Shown here: positions 49,036 to 60,536 of the stretch, in pieces
Numbering within the stretch: the first letter of the stretch is position 1
Layout of the letters: each line of letters begins with the position of its first letter
Assembly (NCBI RefSeq): GCF_052324685.1
Contig: NC_135223.1
Coordinates: forward strand, 9,272,903 to 9,336,902
Direction of reading: 5' to 3'
Source of the DNA: Brachyhypopomus gauderio
Lineage: Eukaryota > Chordata > Actinopteri > Gymnotiformes > Hypopomidae
Length of the DNA stretch: 64,000 bases
Program-made: the position numbers and the translations under genes
The notes under the pieces: generated by a model
Told to the model about the DNA's origin: nothing
The model's database searches: none
The model's input: only the letters and a program-made list of their open reading frames with translations

Positions 49036-50590
49036 CTCACTGTAAACTAAACTCCTTAGGCAGAGACAGATGCAATACCTCTTATTCTTTGAAGATCTTT
49101 GCTGTGGACACGCATTTGCTACATTTATAATTACAAAATATATGGTAATTGATTAAAATGAGCAAATTATACAGTAAAACTAACAGCACTAAAACATACT
49201 GGTAAATTATGGTTGCTTAAAAATGTGAATGTTGTGTGAAGATGTGATGCTATATAAAAGTATACGTTATTGGCAGGTAGGATATAATTAGAATGGATAT
49301 TGTGTCATTAAATTAAACACCGTATATAAATGTATTTCAATAGCTTAAATAAGCACAGTGCAAAATAGTTTTCCAACATGTTTCTCAGAAGTTTAGGATA
49401 GGGCTTGAATGTCAGCAAAAACAGAGGCCATCACTAGTGCAAGGCTCCATATGTACAGGGCCCTTCCTCTGTCAAGTGAGTGATGGCCCTGAGCCATCAC
49501 CACATCAAGTCTGAAAGTGTTTTTCTCCCCATACTGAGATCTTTGTACCTTTAATGGGGATTAAGTATTCATTTAATACAGAGAAAGTATGGTTATGTAT
49601 TTCTCAGAGGAAAACCAGTTCCACTACCACCCAAGACTGCTAGTCCTATCACCAGTGCAAAATCCTAATTGTCCTAATTGTGTTAATGGGGCTTAGAGAC
49701 AGCGTGGCTAGATTTCTCTCAGAATTTTCCCACATTGACAAAACAATTCCACCATGCTGTGCCATGTTATCCCCATGGCATGTTTGGGCAAATTCCTCTC
49801 TTCCATTTGTTGATAAAATCAACGACATACCGGTACTACCTTTAGGTGAATGAATATCCTCATGTCATACATGTTGATTTTGGTTAGCTATTTTTCAGAA
49901 GGAATGCAAGTTTGGAAACACCATCATCTCTAAGGACTTTAACGTTATGCCTCATTAATTATTCAAATTGAATCAGGCATCTCTCCTGCATTCTGACCAC
50001 ATTCAAAATGTCAGTTGCCCCTTCAAATAAAACAGGACACTGAATTTCAGTGCGGTCATATCAGTGTCAGTGAGGTAGGCTATATAGTGCTACTGGATTT
50101 CCACAACTGGAGCATTTAGACCATAACCACGTATCTCTGAGACCTCTGAATAATTTATTGCAATGAGATAACCCATGGTGACCAATTTACATGGTGACAT
50201 ATACTCCTGTGTGGCCAATGCAGTGCCATCAAAAGCTGTCCATTATTTTGCTAACAACACTGGATTGACCTCAAGGCCCTGATGAACAATAAGAGGACGT
50301 TTTGCCTGGAGAAAATGATAGTATGAAAAATATTCAGAATCATCCAAAGGTGAAAATTAGAGAGAATATGGAGGACTCCAGGAGGAAAATAGAGATGAAC
50401 CTTCAGAATGAGGTGTGGGGAAAATAATGAAAGCATCAGACTATAAACTGCCCTGCAATCAGCAGGCTCAGGACAGCTGAAAGCTTTCTTCCATAGATTT
50501 GATAATGGGTCATTCGCCAACCTATCATCTATTACGAACCTACACACCCTTCCTTTGTGTTCTCCTTGGACCTCAAACAATCATCTCCCC
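49036..50590. other. Gap upstream of gsdme, nothing recognised
   Basis: AT-rich DNA without recognisable exon or RNA gene. The minus-strand ORF 50,580-50,251 resembles no family. The right part may be untranslated sequence of the LINE relic that follows. Confidence 0.4.
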
Positions 50591-50594
50591 CTTC

Positions 50595-51610
50595 TGTTTC
50601 ACACCTCTCCATTACAGACGACCATGTGAAAATGGAGCTGAAAATACAGAAAGCAGGAAAGGCAATGGGTTGACTGTGAGAGGGTTAATGTACTGAAAAC
50701 CTGTGCAGACCAGTTGTGTGGAATCCTGCAGTACATATACAACCAGAACCTGAGATTACAAGACGAGCCCAGTGCTTTGTAAGACATATTCCACAATCTT
50801 AGAAACCAGACACCCCCTAGTGACTGAAAAATTTCAGACCTCACACTCAGAAAACATGTGGGTGCAGCATTGAACCCCCTATAATTTGCCCATCAGCCTC
50901 ATATGGAGGTTGAGGATACCACAATGTACTTGCTACACAGAACCTAACTACACCAGATGGCAGCAGGGAACACTTTGAAAGTCATGTTCTTTGACTTCTC
51001 TAGCCTTCAGCACCATAAGCCATTCCTGCTGAGGGACAAGTTGTGTGCTGCAAAGGCAGACACTGCCCTGATATCCTGGAGCACCAATTACCTGACTGCC
51101 AGGCCCCAGTGTGTGCGGTTAGAGAACTGTGTGACGGAACAAACTGAGATGCTCAGATGCTCCACAGGGGAATGTCTTTGCTCCATTTCTCTTCACCTTC
51201 TAGACCTCCGATTTTACATATGACTGTGAGATGCGTCACCTACAAAAGTTCACTGATGCTGCTGCTATTGTGGGGTGTATAAGGGAGGGGAGGGAGTACA
51301 AGAGCTTTCAGGACTTGTGTCAGCACCGCAATCTCTAACTAAATACCAGGAAGACAAAAGGTCCCGTGGTGGACTTCTGGAAAATGAGGTTTCCAATGAT
51401 CCCAATCAGCAGTGAGAGTGGAAACATCGAGATGGTAGCTTCGCATCCATCTGTGAAACAAATTGGAATGAGAAGGCAAAATGCACAAGTTCTACAAGAA
51501 GGGCGAGAGCCAACACCACTTCCTGAAGAGGATGAGATCCTCTGGCACGAGAGGTCTGCTACTGAGAAGTTTCTACGAGCGTGTGACGTCCGGTGCTTAT
51601 GATCTTATGA
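50595..51610 (+). mobile_element. Rex1/CR1-like LINE reverse transcriptase relic
   Basis: Plus-strand frames give LKVMFFDFSSLQHHKPFLLR, then KADTALISWSTNYLTARPQC and VRLENCVTEQ. These are followed by fragments equivalent to a degenerate YADD-box region (LQKFTDAAAIVG-like), a VVDFWKM segment and NIEMVAS. The order matches the fingers, palm and thumb of fish Rex1-type retrotransposons. Several frameshifts and stops make it inactive. Spurious ORFs at 50,957-51,223 and 51,366-51,602 are pieces of it. Confidence 0.75.
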
Positions 51611-52320
51611 TGACTCATTTGTACAGCTCTTGAAATGGGCTATAGTAAGAGTCTACAAAGAAATCAGGTGCTTCTTGTTTTAAATGCTCACATTCAATAG
51701 ATTCATTATTAAAGCTGTACAGTAAAATCCATCCAGACCTGCACTAGGCATTTCAAGGGTTGTAAATAATTATTTTGGCATTATGAGAAATTTCTGAGAT
51801 ACATAATTATTTTTATCTCCAACCCCCATGAACAGTATTAGAACCTTAATATGGATTTTTGCAAAACATGCAATGGTGATGGGCAAATGTAACCACTCTT
51901 GGATAGTAGTGGAACTGTTTTAGTATTATGGGAAAATTCAGAGATATAGCTAATAAAATGTTATCTTAATGAAATGGACATTTAAACTCCACTAACGACT
52001 TCAACTTACAAAAATTTGGCACAACAGAGTTGCTTCAAATTTTCAAGCCTGATCTAGTGTTAAATTGACCAGGGAATGCACATCATTTTCAGCATTGCAC
52101 TACTGATAACCCCTTATCTGGCAGTGTCAAGCCCTGTGATAAACTTCTGAGAAACATCATATAGGAAAAACATTTTGTACAGTGCAAATTAAGTTTAAAT
52201 ATATATATTTTTATATAGTACTAATTGTGATGCAAATAAACTAGTTAAATCAAGTAAAACTACTTATACATTTAGTAACAGTGCGTGTATACACCATCAA
52301 CATTTCAGAATTTCAGAAAA
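51611..52320. other. AT-rich gap, nothing recognised
   Basis: Low-GC DNA between the LINE relic and the promoter-like island at 52.33 kb. No exon, RNA or transposon features were found. Confidence 0.5.
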
Positions 52321-52324
52321 ATGC

Positions 52325-52554
52325 GAACGTCTCCGTTTGCTTAGGAAGCGCGGTGAGGAGCGCAATACCGTAATTGCGGGTGACAAGACGGTGAATTGAC
52401 CGCGTTAACATGGCACACACGACGTGAAAACACGTTACACCAGAGCTAACTCACTAGCTAGCTGGCCAAGTTCGGAACTGAACAAATTAGTTTAATTTAT
52501 AGTACGAGTTTACGGCTATTCGTATTGTATATAACTATACATTCACCAAATAAA
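52325..52554 (+). promoter_or_regulatory. Promoter-like CpG patch with a motif shared with gsdme upstream DNA
   Basis: In otherwise AT-rich DNA this stretch has many CpGs (gaagcgcggtgaggagcgc and acacgacgtgaaaacacg). It also carries the motif aataccgtaattgcg at 52,364-52,378 and tagctagctgg words at 52,450, as seen near other gene starts. The motif lies 177-191 bases before the ATG at 52,555. The gsdme copy lies at a similar distance from the gsdme ATG. A very short ORF (MAHTT) precedes the main one. Confidence 0.4.
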
Positions 52555-52875
52555 ATGGTTAAGAATTTTCAGCTAGACTCTCCCTGCTGCAGACAAAAAC
52601 ATCTCGCTGAGTTACACAAAACAATAACTTGGGGGAACCAGAACCGACTGTTGTCTGGGCTCGAACTGGACACGATGCAAAACATCAAACACGCGACTTC
52701 TTACCGTTGTTGTTTAGATCTGCAGATCAAACCGAGACAACTGTGTGTCTGTGTCCTGCCCTTCCGGCGAACCTACCCTGGGGAGACCCGAGACCACACC
52801 TACACTGGTGTGCAGTTTAAATCTAAGCGTTTGAAACATGTCGTAATCGTCCACGACGGAAGTTGTTTCATGTAG
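52555..52875 (+). CDS. Small orphan ORF, 106 codons, function unknown
   Basis: The frame opens with MVKNFQLDSPCCRQKHLAEL and ends with VVIVHDGSCFM. A further in-frame Met lies 10 codons upstream at 52,525. The product would be basic and Cys-rich (eight or so cysteines), with no signal peptide, no transmembrane segment and no domain I recognise. It sits directly downstream of a CpG-rich promoter-like patch, which makes it more credible than other chance ORFs here. It could be the first exon of a longer gene, since gtgcagtttaaat offers no strong donor. It could also be a lncRNA or part of an unrecognised transposon. Confidence 0.25.
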   Translation: MVKNFQLDSPCCRQKHLAELHKTITWGNQNRLLSGLELDTMQNIKHATSYRCCLDLQIKPRQLCVCVLPFRRTYPGETRDHTYTGVQFKSKRLKHVVIVHDGSCFM

Positions 52876-53141
52876 AGGGGCTTCTCGGCTGCCAACAGGG
52901 GGTAGGATTGCATTTTCAGTACAACAGCCTTGAACAAACAACACTTTCACTTTCACATACAAATAATTGTATTTAACCCAAATGGTAATAAGAAAAACGT
53001 GTTAAACGTGTTGTTATAGTTGCATATTCCTGACTCTTTCAATAGATCGGTGCTGACCCGTATTTAAATGCTGGCATGCTGAAGGTCGGTATTTAGATCA
53101 TCATTATGTTGTCGTGATAACGTAAAACCTCAATCACAAGC

Positions 53142-53319
53142 CAGAGGTGTCAATTCCAGGCTCAGAAAGTAAAAGTCCTCACCAGGATTTTGCTCAGGCT
53201 TCCTGGATTGTGTCGATTCCACTAATTTTACATGGATTGCACTAATTAGAAAATCTAGGAAGCTTGAGCGAAATCCTGGCGAGGACTTTTACTTTCTGAA
53301 CCTGGAATTGACACCTCTG
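53142..53319. mobile_element. Palindromic MITE, copy 1
   Basis: This 178-bp element has 19-base perfect terminal inverted repeats (cagaggtgtcaattccagg). The arms extend through caccaggattttgctcagg on the left and its slightly diverged complement on the right, so the whole element could fold as one long hairpin. A second copy lies at 58,797-58,979. It encodes nothing. Confidence 0.88.
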
Positions 53320-54434
53320 CCAAATCCCCAAATCCATTTGCCGACAGTGCAGTCCCAAACCTGCAAGGAATATTGCAGCAGGTCCCTCATTATTGTACGG
53401 ATCTTCATTCCTTTGGCCAATAAACCGCCTTATGTTGCATACAAATATGTAAAATTATTATGAATCACTGCAGGGTACCCGCTGCCATTTTTCTGCACCC
53501 CAGTTCCTGTTTTGTACGTAGTTGAGTCACTTGGTTTTGTTCCACATCTTTGTGGCTTTTTGGCCACAATTCTTCCATGAAGGTTAGAATTATCTGAACA
53601 GTAGATGGGTTTATCTGGGTGCCACTGGTTTCTGCCAGTTCTGATGAAACATCTGATATCGAAGAGAAGTAAGCTTGATGTGTCTTTCATATGCTGCACT
53701 AAGTATCCTTGGCTGTGTGTGTCTATGGTCCTCAATGTTGCCTGTTTCTTTGTGCTTCTCGAAAAGAGCTTACTCAGTGCATCTTGAAACCCCAGTCTGC
53801 TTTGACGTCTTTGCTTGGGAAAGATCTTGCTGATACAATATAACTGCCTTGTGTATTGTTGCTCAGTCTTGCCATGGTGTATGACCTGTAGCGTGAAACT
53901 TCCACAACTTCACCTTTGTAGCAGAGTTTGACAGTTTTAAATCTCCCACCCAGTTTCAGTTAACAACATATTCAGTCTTCAAAATGATGATCATTATCCT
54001 TTGTTTGGTACACAGAGAGGAAAATAAGTATTTGAACACCTGTGACTTTGTAAGTTCTCCCACTTAGAAATCATGGAGGTCTGAAATGTTCATCTTAGGT
54101 GCATGTCCACTGTGAGAGACATCATCTAAAAAAACAACAATGTATGATTTTTTAAAAAATTTATTTGTGTGTTACTGCTGCAAATAAGTATTTGAACACC
54201 TGTGAAAATCAATGTTAATATTTGGTACAGTACATTTGTTTGCAATTACAGAAGTCAAACCTTTCCTGTAGTTTTTCACCAGGTTTGCACACACTGCACA
54301 CACATTTTGGCCCATTCCTCCACACAGATCTTCTCCAGATCAGCCAGATTTCTGGGCTGTCACTGAGAAACACGGAGTTTGAACTCCCTCCAAAGATTTT
54401 CTATAAGGTTTAGGTCTGGAGTTTGGCTAGGCCA

Positions 54435-56109
54435 AGGGCCTGCCCTTCCATTAGGCAATATAGGCAAAGGCTAGGGGCGCCGTCTGTCTGGGGAGGGGTT
54501 ACCAATGAACAATTAATACATGTGAAAATAAGCCAGATAGTAATACAAGAAAAGCCTAAAAAATCCAGATAATCATAATTTAATTGTTTAATAATATTAG
54601 TCAAATAAATAATAATTATAATAAATCACAACACCTATCTCCCCCCCCCCCCCCCATTTCACTAAATAAGCAGGTCTTAAACCTCATTGATTAGAGACTC
54701 TCTACAATAAGCAGAAACTTCAGATGTCACTAGTGTAATTGCCTTCTGTCATCTCTTTTGTATTTGGGAAAAGCTCCAATTAAAGTGGTAACTGAGTAGG
54801 GACTTTTATAGCACCTGCTGAATTGTAATTGAAGGGTGCTTAGTTTAAATATGAGAATGCATGTTTGATGTGTTTCCATCTTTGGCAGAGAATTTTTGTA
54901 AGCAGATCTTACACACTGACCTATAGGTCAGTAGGCCCCATCATATAGGTTTGCTGGCTCTCCTTTTTATTTGAAACAAATCCAAAATGCTGCCAATCTG
55001 TAGCAGTGGTGTTTTTCTTTGAAACCAGCTCGCTTGACTCACAACTACCACTCGTCATTGTGGCTTTTTCTCTATGATCTAAGTGAAAACCGCCACTTCA
55101 TAACCAATCAGTGAGCACCAACTGCTTACTCCTCCCACACAGTTTTTTTACAACTATTTACACACATTTTCCAAGCTCTGTGTCTATTTTTCAAAACTCC
55201 ACACACAAAACCCACAATTGCTCACACAAAATGCAAAATGCCTCAAATCTCCAGCAAAATGACACACAACATTCAAAATGTCATAAACACATCTCAAGAG
55301 CAAGCACTGACCTCACATTGCCAACACCTTTGTCATATGATATTTTGGATTCATCATGTACACACTGTTGATCAAAACCTAAAGCTCTTCTTTCATTCAT
55401 GAAAGCAGCACAGGAAGCACTGGTGATTTAGTGTGGCATTTTGATAGGTTGTGTTTGAAAGATGAAATCGAGTAACTTCCTGTTTGATGTTTGTGTGTTA
55501 GGTAGAAACTTGTGTGTAGTGTTTTGCAAAATGTGTGTTTGGAAATTGAAAACTGAGTCAGACACTGAGAATTAGTGTATGGTTTTGCAGAATTGGTGTG
55601 GGGTTATGGTGTTTGAAGGGCATGTTTAGAAAATTGTGTGACAAGCAAAGATTTAGTGTGTAAACAGTTGAAAAAAACGAATGGATGCGCAAAATGTCTT
55701 AAATGCCCCATTTTTCAAAGTACAGATTTGGCACGTTGCGTCACGTCACGCCGTTAATCATACTGCCCAGTCCTAGTTGGTGCTATTATTAGTGTAGGTC
55801 AGCAAGTTTTTAAAATAAATATATATTAAAGTGAGGAAATGTCCTGGTTTTTGGCCTATCATTTGTTATTGACTTTTACTGAAAAGCATTTTTAATAAAC
55901 CAACTGTAAATATCATGTTATTGTAGGATTAAGTGGGCCTATGTTAAGTGAGTGCATAGTTTAAATATTTTTTGTGCAACATTTTTATATTTATTTCTTG
56001 TTATATGGTAATATTTATAATTAATTTGCTTTTTATTTGTTTCTTTAATATTCATACAATCAACACGATGATTGATGATGCAGGGGGCACCAACCAGGGC
56101 TGGCTCTGA
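54435..56109. mobile_element. Non-autonomous hAT element inserted in Tc1 element A
   Basis: The 8-bp word ctaggcca flanks the insert on both sides (54,427-54,434 and 56,110-56,117), as expected for a hAT target-site duplication. The ends agggcctgccct and, in reverse complement, agagccagccct form imperfect terminal inverted repeats. The left end continues tccattaggcaatataggca, typical of this fish hAT group. No hAT transposase is present. A second small element is nested inside. Confidence 0.82.
55143..55677. mobile_element. MITE nested inside the hAT element
   Basis: The left end ttttttacaactatttacac and the reverse complement of the right end, tttttttcaactgtttacac, are matching inverted termini of a roughly 535-bp element. 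Its interior is rich in short acacac/gtgtgt words with partial self-complementarity. It has no coding capacity; the plus-strand ORF at 55,111-55,371 is incidental. The outer boundary is approximate by a few bases. Confidence 0.65.
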
Positions 56110-56284
56110 CTAGGCCACTCCAGAACCTCGATATTCTTCTTACGGAGCCGCTCCTTGGTTATCCTGGCTGTGTACTTTGGGTCACTGTCATGTTGAAAGA
56201 CCCAGCCATTATCCATCATCAATGCTCTAACTCGTGGGAAGGAGGTTGTTCCTCAAAATCTCGCTCCACCATCTTGGAGCCAGG

Positions 56285-57110
56285 ACAGAGAATAGTCTGG
56301 AGCTTTGTCTTTCATGAGACTTTAAGCATGAAGTTTCGAGTCGAGCCAAGCTTGAGGTTCTGAGTGCTTGCTGTATGAATCAGCTTTTGACCATGGACAT
56401 CATGTAGGGAGGGGCCAGTCCATTTTTGGCTTTGTAAGGAAGCATCAAGGTTTTATATCTGATGCGTGCCGCTACTGGAAGCCAGTGAAGAGTGTTGGAG
56501 AGGAGTCACATGTGAGAACTTGGGGAGATTGAAGACCGTGCTGCAGCACTCTGAATTAGTTGTAGAGATCTGATGACCCGTAGAGGAAGACTTGCAAGTA
56601 GGGAATTGCAGTAGTCCAGCTTTGAGATGACTAGAGACTGCACAAGTACTTGAGTAGCTTCCTGTGAAAGGAAGGGTCATATTCTCCGTATGTTGCAGAG
56701 GAGAAATCTGCAGGATCTGGTCAGCTTTGAAACGTGTGGAGAAGGGCAACTAGTTGTCCAATATTACACCTAGGCTTCGAGCAGGGAAGGAAAGAATTAG
56801 CTGGGTGTCATCAGCATAGCAATGATAAGAGAAATCATGACAAATAATGTCACCAAATGAACGAGTATATAAAGAGAAGAGAAGAGGGCCTAGGACTGAG
56901 CCTTGCGGGAGTCCAGTGGAAAGTTTACATGGATTGGATGTGGATCCTCTCCATGTTACCTGATAGGAATGGTCTTCAAGATATAACTGGAACCATTTCC
57001 AAGCAGAGCCAGTCACACCTAGGCTAGAAAGAACAGAGAGGAGGATGTTGTGGTTGACTGTGTCAAAGGCTACAGAAAGATCTAGAAGAATTAAAACGTT
57101 ATTGACTCCT
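56285..57110 (-). mobile_element. L2-type LINE reverse transcriptase fragment inserted in Tc1 element A
   Basis: The minus strand gives a frame (57,016-56,750) with GLPQGSVLGPLLFSLYT followed by FSYHCYADDTQLI, the reverse transcriptase palm including the YADD catalytic box. A frameshifted continuation to 56,453 corresponds to the thumb and C-terminal region, with FPKFSHVTPL and a degenerate LHWLPV-like segment. It lacks the endonuclease and 5' parts, consistent with 5' truncation. It splits the transposase of the surrounding Tc1 element. Confidence 0.82.
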
Positions 57111-57834
57111 CTGGATCATCCAAATGGTAACGGGGAAACTGGAGACGGGTCTGGACATGTGCTGATTTAAGCAGGGGAACCTTATGTGCCATGCATGACT
57201 TTAAAACTATGACATTTTAGTGTATTACCCACAGTAACATTGGAAAGAGTGGTGCCAGCTCTCTTCAGGTCATTGACTAGCTCCTCCCATGTAGTTCTGG
57301 GCTGATTCCTCATCTTTCTTAGGATCATTGCTACGCCACGAGGTGAGATCTTGCATGGAGCCCCAGTATGAGGGATATTGACAGTCATGATTAGTTAGCT
57401 TCTTCCATTTTCTAATAATTGCTCAAACATTTGATCTTTTTTCACCAAGCTGCTTGGCAATTGCCTCGTACCCCTTTCCAGCTTTGTGGAGGTCTACTAT
57501 TTTGTCTTTGGACAGCTCTTTGGGTTTATCCATGTTAGTAGTTGGAGTCTTACTGCTTGTGTGGGGTGGACAGGTGGATTTATGCAGCTAACGACCTCAA
57601 ACAGGTGCTTCTAATTTAGAATAATAAGTGGAGTGGAGGTAAGCTTTTTAGAGGTGGACTAACAGGTCTTCCAAAATGTCTGCTGATTGGCAAGCGTTCA
57701 AATACTTATTTACTGCAGGAAGACTTTTATACACCTGTTTATAAGTTTATACACCTGATGATAATCCTACAAAACCCCCGACCTTGTGCATTTGCATACC
57801 CATTTTTCCCCCCTTTATATTTGCACTTAGTTTG

Positions 57835-57925
57835 CACAGCTGTAGAGCACCTGACCCTCACACAAGCATTTCACTGGACAACTGCCTCCGACTTGCTGTG
57901 CACATGACAAATAAATTTTAAACTG
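57835..57925 (+). mobile_element. LINE 3' tail
   Basis: The words acacaagcatttcactggac and cacatgacaaataaattt resemble the conserved 3' end of Rex-type or related LINEs (catttcact..tgacaaataaa). Only the tail is present. Confidence 0.45.
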
Positions 57926-58780
57926 GAAGATCCACATTCCTGCTCTATAGCCCTATTCATGCATTCACCTGGAAATGAACGCTTAAAAACAATCCACATG
58001 TTGGTGATGGTCCATCTGATGTTATCACAGGGCACTGCAGCCGGACAAAGAACTGAACAATGTCCCTGATGGTTCTATAAGAAGAAACATCTTAAATGCA
58101 GAGACATCTTGCATGCAGAATCATAGTAAATGCGGACACATTGTCACAGTTTGTGTCCCAGTATGTAGCACAGCACACCTGCCTTCTAAACATTCTTTTA
58201 CTTGTAATATCCGTCCACATGCTGTCAGAACTAGGCCAGATGATATAGGTTGTACTCAGAGCCACACAGGATGTCTTAGGGGTCACAATATGACACGAGG
58301 GGCGATGCCTTGAGAACTGCAATGTTAAGGAGGTGATTGTGACACTAGGCTTGGGAGGTGCATCAAACCTTCATAATAAAGGCTTGTGTTTCATCTGTAA
58401 TGGGCCCTGTTCTTGGGTTTATTATGCATGTCCATGCAGGTTATAAATGTTGCATATATGTGTTCTTCTTTCTTTCTTCTTTGGAAACTTCCTTGTTTCG
58501 GATATAGACTGTTGTATTGTTCTTTTTGATTGCTATGAGTAATATATGTAATGTGATAGAACAAGTAATACAATTCTTGTTACAGTAAATACGTTTGGCA
58601 CATCTGCATTAGCAATACGCAGCTCAGTCAACACTGTAAGTCTGATATACTTGCAGCTAGAAGACATTATGCACTGTTGTGGGTAAGTACTGCCCATCAC
58701 CAAGATCCATAAATAATAAAACAATAACACAATAGGGAGCTGAAATAACAGTCTGATTAGTAAATATGGATCCACATCCA
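57926..58780. other. Gap, nothing recognised
   Basis: Moderately AT-rich DNA between the LINE tail and the second MITE copy. Short ORFs on both strands at 58,092-58,322 overlap each other and resemble no family. Confidence 0.45.
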
Positions 58781-58796
58781 ATATATATATATATAT

Positions 58797-58974
58797 ATTA
58801 GTGCTGTCAATTCCAGGTGCCGCAATTACAAGTCCTCACCAGGATTTTGCTCAGGCTTCCTGGATTGTGTTGATTCCACTAATTTTACCTGGATTGCCAA
58901 TTAGAAAATCTAGCAAGCTTGAGCAAAATCCTGGTGAGGACTTTTAATCGCGGCACCTGGAATTGACAGGAGCA

Positions 58975-58979
<5 letters not shown>
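58797..58979. mobile_element. Palindromic MITE, copy 2
   Basis: A 183-bp relative of the element at 53,142. It shares gtcaattccagg at the ends and tcctcaccaggattttgctc inside. The termini attagtgc and gcactaat abut (TA)n tracts on both sides. The stretch next to the termini differs from copy 1 (ggtgccgcaattac instead of ggctcagaaagtaa) yet still pairs with its own opposite arm. Confidence 0.88.

Positions 58980-59018
<39 letters not shown>
58980..59018. repeat. (TA)n microsatellite
   Basis: About 19 TA repeats on the right of MITE copy 2. A shorter TA run (58,781-58,797) flanks its left side, so the element probably inserted into a TA tract. Confidence 0.92.
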
Positions 59019-59019
<1 letters not shown>

Positions 59020-60530
59020 CATTATACATTTTTTTACTACCGGTAGTTTTCACTAATATTATTTAATATTATTCTGTTCCTTGTGGTGAGATGCTAGCCA
59101 GACTAGACTACAAGTTAACACAATATTTTGTGGTTACCATACTCACAGATTATGCTCTGCTGATACTGAGAATAAACCATGCATCATCCTCCATTGAGTA
59201 TCCTTTCTGACTCAACAAGACAAGCACAGAGGTCATGTTGGTGCCGTGACCCATTGGTTTGGCTTGAATTCTCCTCATGGCCATGGCTTGTTATTCTGGC
59301 ATGTTATGTGTTGAGTCAGATGGACTATGTTTCTGTGCTGGAACACATACACAAACATTGTGTTCAGATCTTTTTTCTTTTTTTTGTCTGTGACTAGACA
59401 TGAAATGTTTTTCTCTTAGAACAGCTAGAGTTGAGAATAACACGTCATCGGTGGCAATTAAGTACAACACTGGCTTAAAAAGAAAAAATGTATTATATTA
59501 AGCAATATTACTTAAGATGAGTGAAAGAGTGAAGAGGATTAATGTTATAGGACTATGGTTAGCTAAGCAGACAGCATTATAACGATATTTGCTCATGTGT
59601 TCATTCACTAACAGTAAAAGACAGATAGCATTATGATATTGGCTTATGTTCACCAACAGTTCAAAATAGCCAAGTTACCTAAAGCTACAGATACCTACAT
59701 AGAGCTACACCTGCTGGAACATGGGTTGAATGTTACTTATTTGAAAATATAAGAAACATTATCCACTGTACTGCATTTGAACTTCAGAAAAAAGAAGATG
59801 TCATAAAGAAAAAGGCATATGGTTTTTATTTGACACTGGGGATGTGATATCAGAATGGGGATGTGCCCACACTGGGGTTGTGACGTGTTAATCAGAAATG
59901 ACGGCAGCATACTGTGTCTTTGACTGCTCCTCCATGCTGTGGGTCACCAGTGGTCAGGATGTTCACCAGGATGAAGCATCTGAAACTGGGACTCAAGCAT
60001 CCCAATGGTCATGTATACCCTGGCTCATGCCCAGCAGTGAGCCCAGATATAATGATGCTGCAGACCGTGCTCAGGGTCAGGGGTCAGCAAATGGGGTCAG
60101 CAATTAGCAGGTGTATAAATAAAGTGATTGTGCACATGTGTGTATATACACATACAATTTAAATAAAAAATATACATTTGACTGTTTACTTACATCTGAA
60201 TCTGACTGAGAGAATGTCAAGAGTGTGCAAAGCTTAATTAAAGCAAAATGTGGCCATTCTGAAGAATCTAAAGTATACAATATATTCTGGGTTGTCTAAT
60301 ACTTTTTGTTTACTACATAATTCCAAATGAGTTCCTTCATAGTTTTGATTTCTTCAATATTAATCAACAAAGTTGAAAATAAAAATAAAGAAAAAACTGT
60401 GTTCTGTCTGAAAAAACAGGGTAATGTTATGAGAACAACGTTGACTGGCTGAAATGGCCCTACTTTGAAAGAAAACATTAACGAATGGGTAGATAAACAA
60501 ATTATTTAAAAGCCCAAACAGTCACAGAGA
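59019..60530. other. Gap downstream of osbpl3, nothing recognised
   Basis: AT-rich intergenic DNA. Short ORFs at 59,179-59,397 and 59,898-60,162 have no domain, promoter or splice context. No RNA gene was seen. Confidence 0.45.
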
Positions 60531-60536
60531 TGATGG

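Larger units (their letters stand above)
54013..57735 (-). mobile_element. Tc1-like element A with IR/DR ends, interrupted
   Basis: The left end has two direct copies of aataagtatttgaacacctg (54,022 and 54,182), the internal direct repeats of an IR/DR Tc1 element. The right end has one inverted copy (gttcaaatacttattta, 57,696); the outer right copy is missing. Transposase pieces on the minus strand are an N-terminal helix-turn-helix segment (57,388-57,182, [16 protein letters not shown]), a DxD-type segment near 56,200 ([12 protein letters not shown]) and a C-terminal segment near 54,400. These pieces are separated by a LINE insertion and a hAT insertion. The element is inactive. Confidence 0.8.
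53480..57810 (-). mobile_element. Tc1-like relic B, host of a transposon nest
   Basis: The left part (about 53,480-54,012) contains tgtctttcatatgctgcact, ctgtttctttgtgcttctcg and agtcttgccatggtgtatga, which I recognise from a very common fish Tc1-like element read on the minus strand. The right continuation (about 57,736-57,810) contains tacacctgatgataatcc and cgaccttgtgcatttgc, the sequence that normally follows directly. Element A at 54,013-57,735 therefore sits inside B. The B coding frames are broken. Confidence 0.65.

Noticed and set aside
49013..52378. A 3.3-kb transposon bounded by the inverted aataccgtaat motif
   Set aside because: The similarity covers only about 17 bases and each copy sits in a promoter-like patch. 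No target duplication or transposase was found, so it is kept only as a motif observation.
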